Below are positions 22,636 through 30,749 of a stretch of DNA of 31,958 bases, in pieces. This DNA is from WLMZ01 sp043747765 (lineage in GTDB: Bacteria > Actinomycetota > Acidimicrobiia > Acidimicrobiales > Ilumatobacteraceae). The stretch's first letter is position 1; the number at the start of each line of letters is the position of its first letter. The position numbers and the translations under genes were made by a program. The notes beneath the pieces are model-generated. The model was not told where the DNA came from and did no database searches. It worked only from the letters and a program-made list of their open reading frames with translations. The stretch covers positions 1 through 31,958 of the forward strand of contig JAYTOM010000035.1 of NCBI GenBank assembly GCA_043747765.1, written 5' to 3'.

Positions 22636-23859
22636 ATGTCGGTTCAAGATCAAATTCGAGACTTGCCACTTCGTCACGACGGGGGACGACTCGGACCCCG
22701 GCTCGACCTCGATGCGTTGATCGGCGACGAACGCCTCCTCGCCTACCGATTTCCGAACGGCGTCACCGGCTTCCTCACCACCAACGCCGCAGACTTCAAG
22801 GCGATCCTGTCGGACCCCCGATTTCACGCCAAACGCTTCCTCGGCGAGCCACAGATGGCGATCATGCCCGTGGACGTCCCCGACATGCCCGGCTTCATCC
22901 CCAGCATGAACGGCCCCGAACACCTTCGGGTACGCCGCCTCGCCGCCGGCGATTTCACCGTCAAGCGCGTCGAAGCGCTGCAGCCGATGATCGACGGCGT
23001 CGTGACGAAGTACCTCGATCAGGTCGCCGCCCACGGCTCCCCCGCCGATCTCTATGAGATGTACTGCCTGCAGATCCCTTCGGAAGTCATCGCCCTGATC
23101 CTCGGTGTGCCACACACCCATGCCGAGGACTTCCAGAACGCAGCACGTCTGACCATCGGCGGATTACCCGATGCGATGGCCGACCCGGAAGCGCCGGCGA
23201 AGGCAGTCGCCAGGCTTCACGAGATCGTCAAGGAGGTCATCGCCATCAAGCGTGAGACACCAGGCGATGATGTCATCACCCGACTCTCGCAGACCGACAA
23301 CCCGCCGCTCAGTGACACCGAAATCGCCGGGCTGTGCACGAACTTGTTGCTGGCCGGCCACGAGACGACGGCAACGACGGGCGCCCTGGCGGTCGCCACC
23401 CTTCTGACCCAGCGCGATCAATATCGAACGTTCAAGGACCATCCCGAGCGACTCCCTGACTTCGTCGACGAACTCGTCAGGTTCGCCTTCATCATCCAAG
23501 ATGCCGGCGCCGGCATCCCCCGACTGGCCGTCGAGGACGTCAATTTCCACGGCGTGCACATCCGCGCGGGTGACTGGGTGATGCCGACGACCATCGCCGC
23601 GAACATCGATCCGTCGGTCTGCCCCTACGCCGCGCCGGAACAGATCGACCTCAACCGCGACCCGATCCAGCACCTCACCTTCGGTTTCGGTGCGCATACG
23701 TGCCTCGGCCAGCACCTCGCCAGGGCCGAGCTGCGTTCGATCCTGTCGATGCTGTTCGCCAGGTTCCCCACTCTGGAACTGGTGACTCCGGTCGACGAGA
23801 TGCCATGGCTGGAGAGTGGCTTCGGCTACCGCATGGCAGAACTCAACGTGGCGTGGTGA
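22636..23859 (+). CDS. Cytochrome P450 no. 1
   Basis: A 407-aa soluble bacterial P450 that inserts one oxygen atom into a hydrophobic substrate using two electrons from ferredoxin. The I-helix oxygen-activation motif is 'AGHETT' (240-245), the K-helix ExxR is E279-L-V-R282, and the heme loop 'FGFGAHTCLGQ' puts the thiolate ligand at Cys356. The B-C region 'DMPGFIPSMNGPEH' (83-96) is shared with the other three P450s here. ATG 22636 has GGAGG at ideal spacing. A DUF7064-type gene follows after 4 bases. No ferredoxin is adjacent, so electrons probably come from the ferredoxins encoded at 26208-27873. Substrate unknown. Confidence 0.95.
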   Translation: MSVQDQIRDLPLRHDGGRLGPRLDLDALIGDERLLAYRFPNGVTGFLTTNAADFKAILSDPRFHAKRFLGEPQMAIMPVDVPDMPGFIPSMNGPEHLRVRRLAAGDFTVKRVEALQPMIDGVVTKYLDQVAAHGSPADLYEMYCLQIPSEVIALILGVPHTHAEDFQNAARLTIGGLPDAMADPEAPAKAVARLHEIVKEVIAIKRETPGDDVITRLSQTDNPPLSDTEIAGLCTNLLLAGHETTATTGALAVATLLTQRDQYRTFKDHPERLPDFVDELVRFAFIIQDAGAGIPRLAVEDVNFHGVHIRAGDWVMPTTIAANIDPSVCPYAAPEQIDLNRDPIQHLTFGFGAHTCLGQHLARAELRSILSMLFARFPTLELVTPVDEMPWLESGFGYRMAELNVAW

Positions 23860-23863
23860 CGCG

Positions 23864-24856
23864 ATGACCTCCGACCACCGCACCGCACCGCTCGGCTCGG
23901 CCATCGGGCTGCGCGACATGCACTTTCATGCGCCCCGATTCCGCGACTACCGCTGGCTGGAGACCAATACCTACTCCTTCACCATCCCCGAGGCGCGAAT
24001 CGGCTGCCACATCTGGAACGGCTTTCGCACCAACCTCGGTGTCGTTCAATCGGGCATCACCCTATTCAGCAGCGACAACCCCGGAGCCGGGGCGATGGAA
24101 CTCGACTACTCGGATCAGTGCAACCACCTGCCGATGCCCCCCGACTCGTTGACCGACTTCTCATTGGCGAATGGCCTCGCGGTCAGCATGACGAAGCCGT
24201 TGAGCGAGTGGGACCTGCGCTACGAAGGTGCCGACGAGACGGTCTTCGATTTGCACTACCGCGGGTTGTGCCCGCCGCTGCACATCTCCGAGACCGGTAC
24301 CGAGGCTGCAGGGCTCGGCAGCATCAAGTACGGCCATCTCGATCAGATGATGGCGATCACCGGGACGGTTCGCCTCCATGGCACCGTCCACGCCGTCAAC
24401 TGGCCGTCGTGGCGCGATCATTCCTGGAGCCCGCGCCCGGAGGGCGCAGCGCGCGGGGGTTATGCGTCCGACGTCTCGGCGAACTTCGACTACGGCGCCT
24501 TCGGGGACGATTTCACGTTCTTCGTGCAGACGACACAGCGGTGGGACTCCGTCGACCATGCGGTCGTCGATCACGGATACATCACCGACGGTGCCGACGT
24601 ACTGCGGTTGAAGGCCGGAACCGGCCGCTTCGTCTACAACGGCAACTGGTCGACGCGTTCGCTCGTCTACGAACTCGAGGACGAGCGTGGCAGGACACAT
24701 ATCTTCAACGGTGAAGCCGTCAGCTTTCACCACATCGGCCCGACGGTGCTCGCGGTCGTGCGGTGGACCAACGAGAGCGGCGACGTCGGATGGGGCCAAT
24801 ACGACTGGCACGGCAACGTGTACCGCCAGCAGACGACCAAGCCCCCGGGTTTCTGA
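23864..24856 (+). CDS. DUF7064-type (CrtC/AttH-like) protein no. 2
   Basis: A 330-aa paralogue of the protein at 8438-9436, sharing 'RWLETN' (30-35), 'EWDLRYEG' (115-122), 'FDLHYRG' (128-134), 'GHLDQMMAITGTVRLHG' (157-173), 'RDHSWSPRPE' (184-193), 'ANFDYGAFG' and 'VGWGQYDWHG'. It starts four bases after the P450 stop, so both are translated from one mRNA, tying this family to P450 chemistry. By recalled resemblance to carotenoid hydratase/AttH folds, it may bind or hydrate a terpenoid-like ligand. No catalytic residues can be proven; the invariant Asp-His-Ser-Trp segment is the best candidate. A terminator hairpin follows. Confidence 0.72.
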   Translation: MTSDHRTAPLGSAIGLRDMHFHAPRFRDYRWLETNTYSFTIPEARIGCHIWNGFRTNLGVVQSGITLFSSDNPGAGAMELDYSDQCNHLPMPPDSLTDFSLANGLAVSMTKPLSEWDLRYEGADETVFDLHYRGLCPPLHISETGTEAAGLGSIKYGHLDQMMAITGTVRLHGTVHAVNWPSWRDHSWSPRPEGAARGGYASDVSANFDYGAFGDDFTFFVQTTQRWDSVDHAVVDHGYITDGADVLRLKAGTGRFVYNGNWSTRSLVYELEDERGRTHIFNGEAVSFHHIGPTVLAVVRWTNESGDVGWGQYDWHGNVYRQQTTKPPGF

Positions 24857-24868
24857 CCGACGCCGCGC

Positions 24869-24886
24869 AGGAGCGCCGCTCCTTTT
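24869..24886 (+). terminator. Rho-independent-like terminator after DUF7064 no. 2
   Basis: AGGAGC (24869-24874), loop GCC and GCTCCT (24878-24883) form a 6-bp hairpin followed by a T-rich run (TTTTCGCGTTTTC). It lies 12 bases after the stop codon and reads in the plus direction. It probably ends the SDR-to-DUF7064 transcript. Confidence 0.65.
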
Positions 24887-24910
24887 CGCGTTTTCAGTCG
24901 CCGTCGGCGA

Positions 24911-24944
24911 GCGAGTGGCGGGCTTGTTGCGTCCCGCCATTCGC
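24911..24944. terminator. 12-bp hairpin in the convergent gap
   Basis: GCGAGTGGCGGG (24911-24922) pairs with CCCGCCATTCGC (24933-24944) over 12 positions, one of them a G-T wobble, around a 10-base loop. It lies between the plus-strand DUF7064 stop and the minus-strand amidohydrolase stop (24968). It probably terminates the minus-strand transcript and may back up the plus-strand terminator. Confidence 0.6.
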
Positions 24945-24967
24945 GCCGTGCGCAGTGTCGAGCCGTA

Positions 24968-26125
24968 TCAGCGCCCGACCAGGTTCATCCCGTTGTCACG
25001 CAGAATCCACCGCTGCTGATCCTCGGTCAAGTCCTTGACGAGCGCAGCGAACTCATTCGGATGGGCCATGCCTTCGGAGTGCGGATAGTCCGATCCCATG
25101 GCGATCATCTCCGGCCCGACCTCGGCGACGATCTTGTGGACGTCGTCTTCGGGGAACGGGGCGACGAGGATGTGCCGCTTGGCGATCGCCGTCGGGCGCT
25201 CGCTCAGTTGACCACCCACCCACGGCCCCTGGCGGCCCATGCCACGCATCTTGTCGATGTGCGACATGAAGTACGGGAGCCACGTGGCGCCGTTCTCGAC
25301 GCTGGCGACGCGGATGTTCGGGAAGCGGGCGAAAAGGTTGTCGTACAACAGTGCGGACAGCACCGCCATGACCGGGGCGTTGCCATAGGTGTTCATCCAC
25401 TGCCATGCGGCCTGCTCGACCGCCGGCGGGTCGGGGTTCAGGCCCCACAGCGGGGCGACGCTCTCGTTCCAGCCGCCCTCGCCCTGATGGAAGGTGACGC
25501 CGAGGCCGGCCTCGTTGATCCGCGCCCAGAACGGGTCGAAGTACGGGTCGCCTGGCGAGCGCCCATAGGCGTGCCCGGGACGGAGGTTGATGAGGCGGGC
25601 TCCCGCTGCCATCACCCGATCGAGCTCTGCGACCGCCATGTCCAGGTCACGTAGCGACAGCATCGCCGGCGAGTAGATCCGACTCCTGTAAGCGTATCCC
25701 CAGTCGTCCTCGATGAACCTGTTGAGCGAGCGGAAATGGGCGTACAGCGCTGCCGGATTGTCGAAGCGGTGCTCGACGGATACTCCGGAGGAGAACATCG
25801 CGCACGCTTCGATTCCCTGCTCGTCCATCAACGCAATGCGTTCGTCGCGGTTCTTGAAGCCGGGATGGGGCGGCATCAGCAACTCGAGACGCTCGCCCTC
25901 GTCGGACGACTTCATCTTCCGCAGCCGCTCCTTAAGCGAACCCGGCTTGACGACCCAGTCCTCCTTGCCGGGGATGGCATCGAGCGGTGAACCACCGCCG
26001 GTCAGGCTGAACTTCGAGTGGCCCAGCGCGTCTTTGAATTGAGGTTCGAGATGGCGCGTCCAGGCATCCTCGGTCTCATAGAAGTGGTTGTCCAAATCGA
26101 ACAGTTGGTAATCGAGCGCTGTCAT
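24968..26125 (-). CDS. Amidohydrolase family protein (ACMSD-like)
   Basis: A 385-aa TIM-barrel metal-dependent hydrolase or decarboxylase of the amidohydrolase-2 group. The N-terminal metal motif is 'FDLDNHFYE', with Asp12 and His14 in place of the usual HxH. 'VTFHQGEGG' carries a further His, and the catalytic Asp346 lies in 'GSDYPHSEG'. ATG 26125 is preceded by AAAGGACC. Relatives decarboxylate or hydrolyse ring-cleavage products. An 82-base gap separates it from the ferredoxin gene; that gap holds TA-rich sequence (CTATATCTAGAC on the minus strand) that could be a separate promoter. The exact reaction is undetermined. Confidence 0.85.
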   Translation of the reverse strand: MTALDYQLFDLDNHFYETEDAWTRHLEPQFKDALGHSKFSLTGGGSPLDAIPGKEDWVVKPGSLKERLRKMKSSDEGERLELLMPPHPGFKNRDERIALMDEQGIEACAMFSSGVSVEHRFDNPAALYAHFRSLNRFIEDDWGYAYRSRIYSPAMLSLRDLDMAVAELDRVMAAGARLINLRPGHAYGRSPGDPYFDPFWARINEAGLGVTFHQGEGGWNESVAPLWGLNPDPPAVEQAAWQWMNTYGNAPVMAVLSALLYDNLFARFPNIRVASVENGATWLPYFMSHIDKMRGMGRQGPWVGGQLSERPTAIAKRHILVAPFPEDDVHKIVAEVGPEMIAMGSDYPHSEGMAHPNEFAALVKDLTEDQQRWILRDNGMNLVGR

Positions 26126-26207
26126 CGTGGTCCTTTCGCTGTCTGTATCTGTGTTTGTCTAGATATAGTGAATGGGTCTGCTGAATCCTGGATCGTGCGC
26201 CGCGCGC

Positions 26208-26420
26208 TCAATCCTGAGCCAGGGAGATGACGTCGGCCGGGCATCGGGTGATGGCGTTCATCACGGCGGGCCGCTCGCTCTCTGGCGGCATCGAGTCGAG
26301 TAGGACGACGATGCCCGAATCGTCCAGATCGAACACCTTTGGAGCAGCGAGGAGGCATTGCCCAACGGCGATGCACTTGTCGACGTCGAGGAGGATCCGC
26401 ATGGCTCCGACGTCGCTCAT
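26208..26420 (-). CDS. CxxxxxC-type ferredoxin no. 1
   Basis: A 70-aa ferredoxin that carries electrons to P450s. Cys16 and Cys22 ('CIAVGQC') and Cys60 ('CPADVI') hold an iron-sulfur cluster. The missing fourth cysteine (Val19 at that position) points to a [3Fe-4S] cluster as in many actinobacterial P450 partners. ATG 26420 overlaps the stop of P450 no. 2 (ATGA), which fixes the start; a second in-frame ATG six codons later would make a shorter form. It is acidic and soluble. Its position directly after a P450 marks that P450 as its main partner. Confidence 0.92.
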   Translation of the reverse strand: MSDVGAMRILLDVDKCIAVGQCLLAAPKVFDLDDSGIVVLLDSMPPESERPAVMNAITRCPADVISLAQD

Positions 26421-27643
26421 TTCCAACGCACCGGGAGCACAGCCATCCGGTAGCCGAAGCCGGATTCGAGCCATGGGAGGTCGTCGACCGCCATCTCCGG
26501 GGCGAGGTTCGGGAAGCGTTCGAAAATCTTCGGAACGATGACCTTCAGTTCTGCCCTCGCAAGGTGTTGGCCGAGACACGTGTGCGCCCCGAAGCCGAAG
26601 GTCAGATGCGGGAACGGGGTTCGGTCGAGGTCGAGTTCGGTCGGCGAGTGCGGACAGACGCTGGCGTCGACGTTCGCCGCAGCAGCGCACGGCATCACCC
26701 ATTCGCCCTTTTCGATCAGCACGCCATCGAATTCGACGTCTTCGGTCGCCAGGCGCGGGATGCCTGCCCCGGAGTCTGTGAGGATTGCCTTGAAGCGCAG
26801 CAGTTCCTCGATGAAGTCGGGGATTCGGTCGGGATCGGCGAGGAACTCGGCCTTGACGTCTGGGCGATCGAGCAGGATGGCGATCTGGTATGCGGCGTTC
26901 GTCGAGGTCGTCTCGTGACCTGCGAGCAGGAGGTTGGTGCATAGCCCCCAGATCTCCTCGTCGCTGAGGACGGGGTCCGTCGCTTTCGTGAGCCGCGTGA
27001 TGAGGTCGTCCTGTGGGTCCTTGCGCTTCAAGGTGATGACGTCGGCGAGCAGTTCGTGGAGCGTCTTGATCGCCCTCGCCGGTGCCTCCGGATCGGTCAG
27101 CTTCTCCGGAAGGCCACCGATGGTATACCTTGCGGCCATCTGGAACTCCTGGGTGTGAGTCGTCGGGACACCGAGGATCCAGGCGATCACTTCGGACGGG
27201 ATCGGCAGGCAGTACGAGGCGAATAGATCGACGGGTGAACCCATCGCCTCGGTCTCGTCGAGATACCTGTCGACGACCTGCTCGATCTTGGCGCTCAGAT
27301 CGCGAATGTGCTTGACCGAGAAATCACCGGCCGCCAGCCGACGAACAGCGAGGTGATCAGGCCCGTTCATACTCGGAATAAAGCCCGGCATGTCTGGTAC
27401 GGCGACGCTGACGGGGGTCGGCTGCGGCTCGCCGAGGAATCGCTTGGCGTGAAATCGAGGATCCGACAAGATCCGGCGGAAGTGGTCCGCTGTCGTCGTC
27501 ATGTAGCCGGGAACGCCGTTCGGATACATGAATTTCATCAGCGTGCCGGCTCGGTTCATCTCTTCGAGAGGGAGCCGGGTCTCGAGACGCCCTGGATTCT
27601 TGCGTACAGGTATCGGCTTCACGTCGACGTCTTGCATGGTCAT
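26417..27643 (-). CDS. Cytochrome P450 no. 2
   Basis: A 408-aa P450. The oxygen-activation motif is 'AGHETT' (241-246), ExxR lies at E280-L-L-R283 and the heme thiolate is Cys356 in 'FGFGAHTCLGQ'. ATG 27643 is 14 bases after the ferredoxin no. 2 stop, with AAGGA within that gap; an ATG two codons later is also possible. Its gene forms a P450-ferredoxin module with ferredoxin no. 1 and is co-transcribed with the module upstream. The shared 'DMPGFIPSMNGPDH' region (84-97) and close length to P450 no. 3 indicate a recent common origin. Substrate unknown. Confidence 0.95.
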   Translation of the reverse strand: MTMQDVDVKPIPVRKNPGRLETRLPLEEMNRAGTLMKFMYPNGVPGYMTTTADHFRRILSDPRFHAKRFLGEPQPTPVSVAVPDMPGFIPSMNGPDHLAVRRLAAGDFSVKHIRDLSAKIEQVVDRYLDETEAMGSPVDLFASYCLPIPSEVIAWILGVPTTHTQEFQMAARYTIGGLPEKLTDPEAPARAIKTLHELLADVITLKRKDPQDDLITRLTKATDPVLSDEEIWGLCTNLLLAGHETTSTNAAYQIAILLDRPDVKAEFLADPDRIPDFIEELLRFKAILTDSGAGIPRLATEDVEFDGVLIEKGEWVMPCAAAANVDASVCPHSPTELDLDRTPFPHLTFGFGAHTCLGQHLARAELKVIVPKIFERFPNLAPEMAVDDLPWLESGFGYRMAVLPVRWK

Positions 27644-27657
27644 CGGAGGGTCGTTCC

Positions 27658-27873
27658 TTACTCGTTGGCCAGGCTGATCACGCTGGCGGGGCAACGGTTG
27701 ACGGCGTCGAGCACACGCGGATACTCGCTCTCGGGCGGCGCCTCATCGAGCAGTACGATCGTGCCGTTCTCGGTGCTCTGGTCGAAGACGTTCGGCGCTG
27801 CGAGCAGGCACTGCCCTGCTGCTGTGCATTTCGAGTAGTCGACGAGCACGTGGAATGGATGCGGCGCGCTCAA
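27658..27873 (-). CDS. CxxxxxC-type ferredoxin no. 2
   Basis: A 71-aa ferredoxin, clearly related to ferredoxin no. 1. Cys16 and Cys22 ('CTAAGQC') with Cys61 ('CPASVI') fit a [3Fe-4S] cluster; Ala19 stands where a fourth cysteine would be. The start is TTG 27873, overlapping the stop of P450 no. 3 (TTGA), the same overlap style as at the other module. A GTG a few codons inside ('VLVDY') is the alternative. It lies between two P450 genes and may serve both. Confidence 0.9.
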   Translation of the reverse strand: MSAPHPFHVLVDYSKCTAAGQCLLAAPNVFDQSTENGTIVLLDEAPPESEYPRVLDAVNRCPASVISLANE

Positions 27874-29102
27874 AATGACACCGGCAGTTCAGCCATACGG
27901 TACCCGAAGCCCTTGTCGAGCCACGGCAGTTCGTTCACCGGCGTGAGCAGCTGGAGGTTCGGGAAGCGTTCGAAAACCTTGGGGATGATGACTTTCAGCT
28001 CAGCGCGGGCGAGATGCTGGCCGAGGCATGTGTGCGGGCCGAAACCGAACGTGAGGTGATGGCCGAGGATGTCTTCACGCGCGAGATCCAGTTGCGTCGC
28101 ACCGTGCGGGCACACCGTCGGATCGGCGTTCGCCGTTCCGACGCATGGCATCACCCACTCGCCCTTGTGGATCGTCATCCCGCCGTATTCGACGTCCTCG
28201 GTCGCGAGCCGCGGGATTCCACCGCCGGAGTCGGTGACCATGAAGACATAGCGGATCAATTCCTCGACCATCTCCGGGGTCCGCTCGAGGTGGCTGAGGA
28301 AGTACTCACGGGCCTCGGGGCGCTCGAGCAGGATGGCGATGGCGAACGCTCCGCTCGTCGATGTTGTCTCGTGTCCGGCGAGCAGGAGGTTGGTGCACAA
28401 TCCCCAGATCTCCTGATCGCTGACCACCGGGTTCGTCGCCTGCGTCAACCTGGTGATCAGGTCGTCCTCCGGGTTGGAACGCTTGAGCTGGATGATCTCG
28501 CCGATCAGTTCGTGCAGGCGGGCAACAGCTTTGGCTGGAGCCATCGGATCTTCGATCTCGTCGGGGAGTCCGCCGATCGTGAGCCTTGCGGCGAGCTGGA
28601 ACTCGGGCGTGTGCGTCGTCGGCACACCGAGGATCTTGGCGATCACCTCGGACGGGATCGGGAGGTTGTAGGACTCGAACAGATCGACCGGCGAGCCGTG
28701 CGCGTGGGTCTGATCGAGATATTTGGTGACAACTTCGTCGATCACCGGCTCGAGCTTCTGCACCGCCTTCACCGAGAAGTCGCCCGCAGCAAGGCGACGC
28801 ACGGCGAGATGCTCTGGCCCGTTCATGCTCGGGATGAATCCAGGCATGTCCGGCACCACGACACTGACCGGGCCGGGCTGCGGCTCACCGAGGAAGCGCT
28901 TGGCATGAAAGCGTGGGTCGCCGAGGATGTTGCGGAAGTCCTCGGCGGTCGTGGTCATGTAACCGGGCACACCGTTCGGATACACGAACGGGAGCAGACC
29001 ACCATCGGCATTCAGCTCTTCAAGGGGCAGGCGTGGTTGAAGCCGCTCTCCGTCATTTCGTATCGGCACCCGCCGCATCTCCGAAACTTCCTGCACCGTC
29101 AT
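27870..29102 (-). CDS. Cytochrome P450 no. 3
   Basis: A 410-aa P450. The oxygen-activation motif is 'AGHETT' (242-247), ExxR is E281-L-I-R284, and the heme loop 'FGFGPHTCLGQ' places the ligand at Cys359. ATG 29102 has AGGGGG five bases upstream; the upstream in-frame extension is rich in Arg and not P450-like. It heads the run P450-ferredoxin-P450-ferredoxin. It keeps the 'VPDMPGFIPSMNGPEH' block (83-98). A good promoter with a GTCnGAC motif lies 66-114 bases upstream. Confidence 0.95.
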   Translation of the reverse strand: MTVQEVSEMRRVPIRNDGERLQPRLPLEELNADGGLLPFVYPNGVPGYMTTTAEDFRNILGDPRFHAKRFLGEPQPGPVSVVVPDMPGFIPSMNGPEHLAVRRLAAGDFSVKAVQKLEPVIDEVVTKYLDQTHAHGSPVDLFESYNLPIPSEVIAKILGVPTTHTPEFQLAARLTIGGLPDEIEDPMAPAKAVARLHELIGEIIQLKRSNPEDDLITRLTQATNPVVSDQEIWGLCTNLLLAGHETTSTSGAFAIAILLERPEAREYFLSHLERTPEMVEELIRYVFMVTDSGGGIPRLATEDVEYGGMTIHKGEWVMPCVGTANADPTVCPHGATQLDLAREDILGHHLTFGFGPHTCLGQHLARAELKVIIPKVFERFPNLQLLTPVNELPWLDKGFGYRMAELPVSF

Positions 29103-29167
29103 CAAGGCCCCCTGCCGCTTGAAGTGGCGAGCGACACTCGCTCTCCGCTTGTTCCGACCGCCTTTCG

Positions 29168-29216
29168 GTCGGACGTTTACCCAACAGACTTTAGCGCAAC
29201 TGATTGACCTTCGCAA
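29168..29216 (-). promoter_or_regulatory. Promoter and GTCnGACGTT motif for the P450-ferredoxin operon
   Basis: On the minus strand, TTGCGA (29216-29211), a 17-base spacer and TAAAGT (29193-29188) form a promoter whose -35 is identical to that of P450 no. 1. The motif lies 13 bases beyond the -10 (29174-29168) and reads GTCGGACGTT on the plus strand (29168-29177). That location, just after the transcription start, suits a repressor. The rest of the 159-base gap to the ferredoxin reductase stop contains a CGGGCGCCCG palindrome (29245-29254), possibly part of a terminator. Confidence 0.55.
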
Positions 29217-29261
29217 GCCGGTCGGCGTTGCACGAGGCCACGAACGGGCGCCCGCCCCCGC

Positions 29262-30587
29262 TCACCGGACGCCCGACTGACCCGTCTGGACACGCGCAAC
29301 GGCGAGCGCCTCGTCCCAGGAGGCCCGCGTCGACAAGGACGGGCGAAACGCCATGAGGGCGCGTGTCGAATTGAGCCCGAAGACGCCTTCCAGCCGGTCG
29401 CCGCGGCGGTACAACGCTACGAACTGTCTTGCGGCAGTCGATCCGGAGACGATCCTGACCTCGTCATGATTGGCAGAGCGGCCGAGAAACTGCACGCGCC
29501 TGTCGTACTGATCACTCCAGAAGAACGGCACAGCCGAATACGGCACCGCGGGGTCGCCTCGCGACGTCGCCAGCAGGTTGGCGGCGGCCGCAGCGCCCTG
29601 CTCGGCTGCGTTCGTCCAGTGCTCGACACGCATCTCCTCACCGAAGAGCTCGTTCGGCCATCTGGCCACGTCGCCAGCGGCGTAGACGCCATCGACGCCC
29701 ACGTTGAGCGTGGCGTCACAGACCACGCCGTCGCGCAACTCGAGGCCGCTCCCCTCCAACCACCTTGTGGCCGGCGCAACGCCGATGCCCACAACGATGA
29801 CGTCAGCGCTGACCCGCTCGCCGCCGGCCAGGGTCACCATGCCCGGTTCGACCGACTCGATGACGACGTTGCAGCGAAGATCGACACCGTGTTCGGCGTG
29901 GATCTCGCCGATCACCGTCCCGATGTCGGCGCCGAGCCCGCGGATCAGCGGCGCCGGCAGCCCCTCGAGCACGGTGACGTCGTTACCCAGTTGACGAACC
30001 GTCGCTGCGACTTCCAGTCCGATAAAGCCGGCACCGATGACGACGACTCGTTTCGAGCCGTCAGCCACGATCTGGTGCAGCGCGAGCGAGTCGTCCAGCG
30101 TGCGCATGACGACGATCGAAGGGTCGACCACCTGTCCCGCCAGACGCCTGGCTTCGGCCCCCGTGGCGATGATTAGGCCGTCGAAGCCGATCTCATCGTC
30201 GTGGTCGCCACCGTCATGGTGATGATAAGTGCGAGGTTCGTGGCCGGCTGCATCCTCGTCGTGGACAGGGCGCACGCACTCGGCGCCCTCGACGGAACGC
30301 ACGGTGACGACTCTTCGGGCAATGTCCAGGCCGACCGCAGCGACGCCGAGACGCCACTGGAGCTCGAGCGGATCGTCGACGGTGAACTGTCGCAGCGCCG
30401 TTCGCTCGGGCGCCCACTCGCCGGAGAGCACCTTCTTGGAGAGCGGCGGACGGTCGTACGGAGGATGGCGTTCGGCGCCGACGATGGTGATCGTTCCGGT
30501 GAACCCGCTGGTGCGGAGCGTCTCGGCAGCACGTAACCCGGCGAGCGAGGCACCGACGACGACGACGTGCCTCAAGGGGAACACCAT
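29262..30587 (-). CDS. Ferredoxin reductase with His/Asp-rich insertion
   Basis: A 441-aa FAD/NAD(P)H oxidoreductase of the ferredoxin/rubredoxin-reductase type, feeding electrons to the ferredoxins for the P450s. The FAD motif 'VVVGASLAGLRAAE' is at 9-22, the NAD(P)H motif 'VVVIGAGFIGLEVAA' near 185-200, and the second FAD contact 'YAAGDVARW' follows. ATG 30587 has AGGAGG ideally placed. Residues about 105-134 form an insertion rich in His and Asp ('HDEDAAGHEPRTYHHHDGG') between a beta strand and 'FDGLIIATGA', not usual for the family; this explains a length above the usual 400 or so. It is transcribed alone, divergent from P450 no. 4. Confidence 0.92.
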   Translation of the reverse strand: MVFPLRHVVVVGASLAGLRAAETLRTSGFTGTITIVGAERHPPYDRPPLSKKVLSGEWAPERTALRQFTVDDPLELQWRLGVAAVGLDIARRVVTVRSVEGAECVRPVHDEDAAGHEPRTYHHHDGGDHDDEIGFDGLIIATGAEARRLAGQVVDPSIVVMRTLDDSLALHQIVADGSKRVVVIGAGFIGLEVAATVRQLGNDVTVLEGLPAPLIRGLGADIGTVIGEIHAEHGVDLRCNVVIESVEPGMVTLAGGERVSADVIVVGIGVAPATRWLEGSGLELRDGVVCDATLNVGVDGVYAAGDVARWPNELFGEEMRVEHWTNAAEQGAAAAANLLATSRGDPAVPYSAVPFFWSDQYDRRVQFLGRSANHDEVRIVSGSTAARQFVALYRRGDRLEGVFGLNSTRALMAFRPSLSTRASWDEALAVARVQTGQSGVR

Positions 30588-30660
30588 TTCTACCTCCTAC
30601 GAACCGGGACGTTTCAGCCCGAAAGTGGACAAATGCTGCTCTCAATGAGCAAAGACGTTG

Positions 30661-30701
30661 TTGACGGTATGAGCGTCTCGTTCTATTGTCGAACGTCAGA
30701 C
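30661..30701 (+). promoter_or_regulatory. Promoter with GTCnGAC motif at the start point, P450 no. 4
   Basis: TTGACG (30661-30666), a 17-base spacer and TATTGT (30684-30689) make a near-consensus promoter. AACGTCAGAC (30692-30701) falls at the expected transcription start. CGAACGTCAGAC (30690-30701) is the reverse complement of the sequence at 13481-13492. The 162-base divergent gap 30588-30749 may also hold a reductase promoter on the minus strand (TTCGAC, 18 bases, TACCGT), which would overlap this region and allow joint control. Confidence 0.6.
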
Positions 30702-30749
30702 AGAATATCGGCTCGCCCTGCTTGGCGAGCCATCGAAACGGAGAATGCA

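Noticed and set aside
28014..29207. A 397-aa plus-strand open frame opposite P450 no. 3
   Set aside because: The minus strand has all P450 motifs in order. The plus-strand translation has none and is Arg/His-rich.
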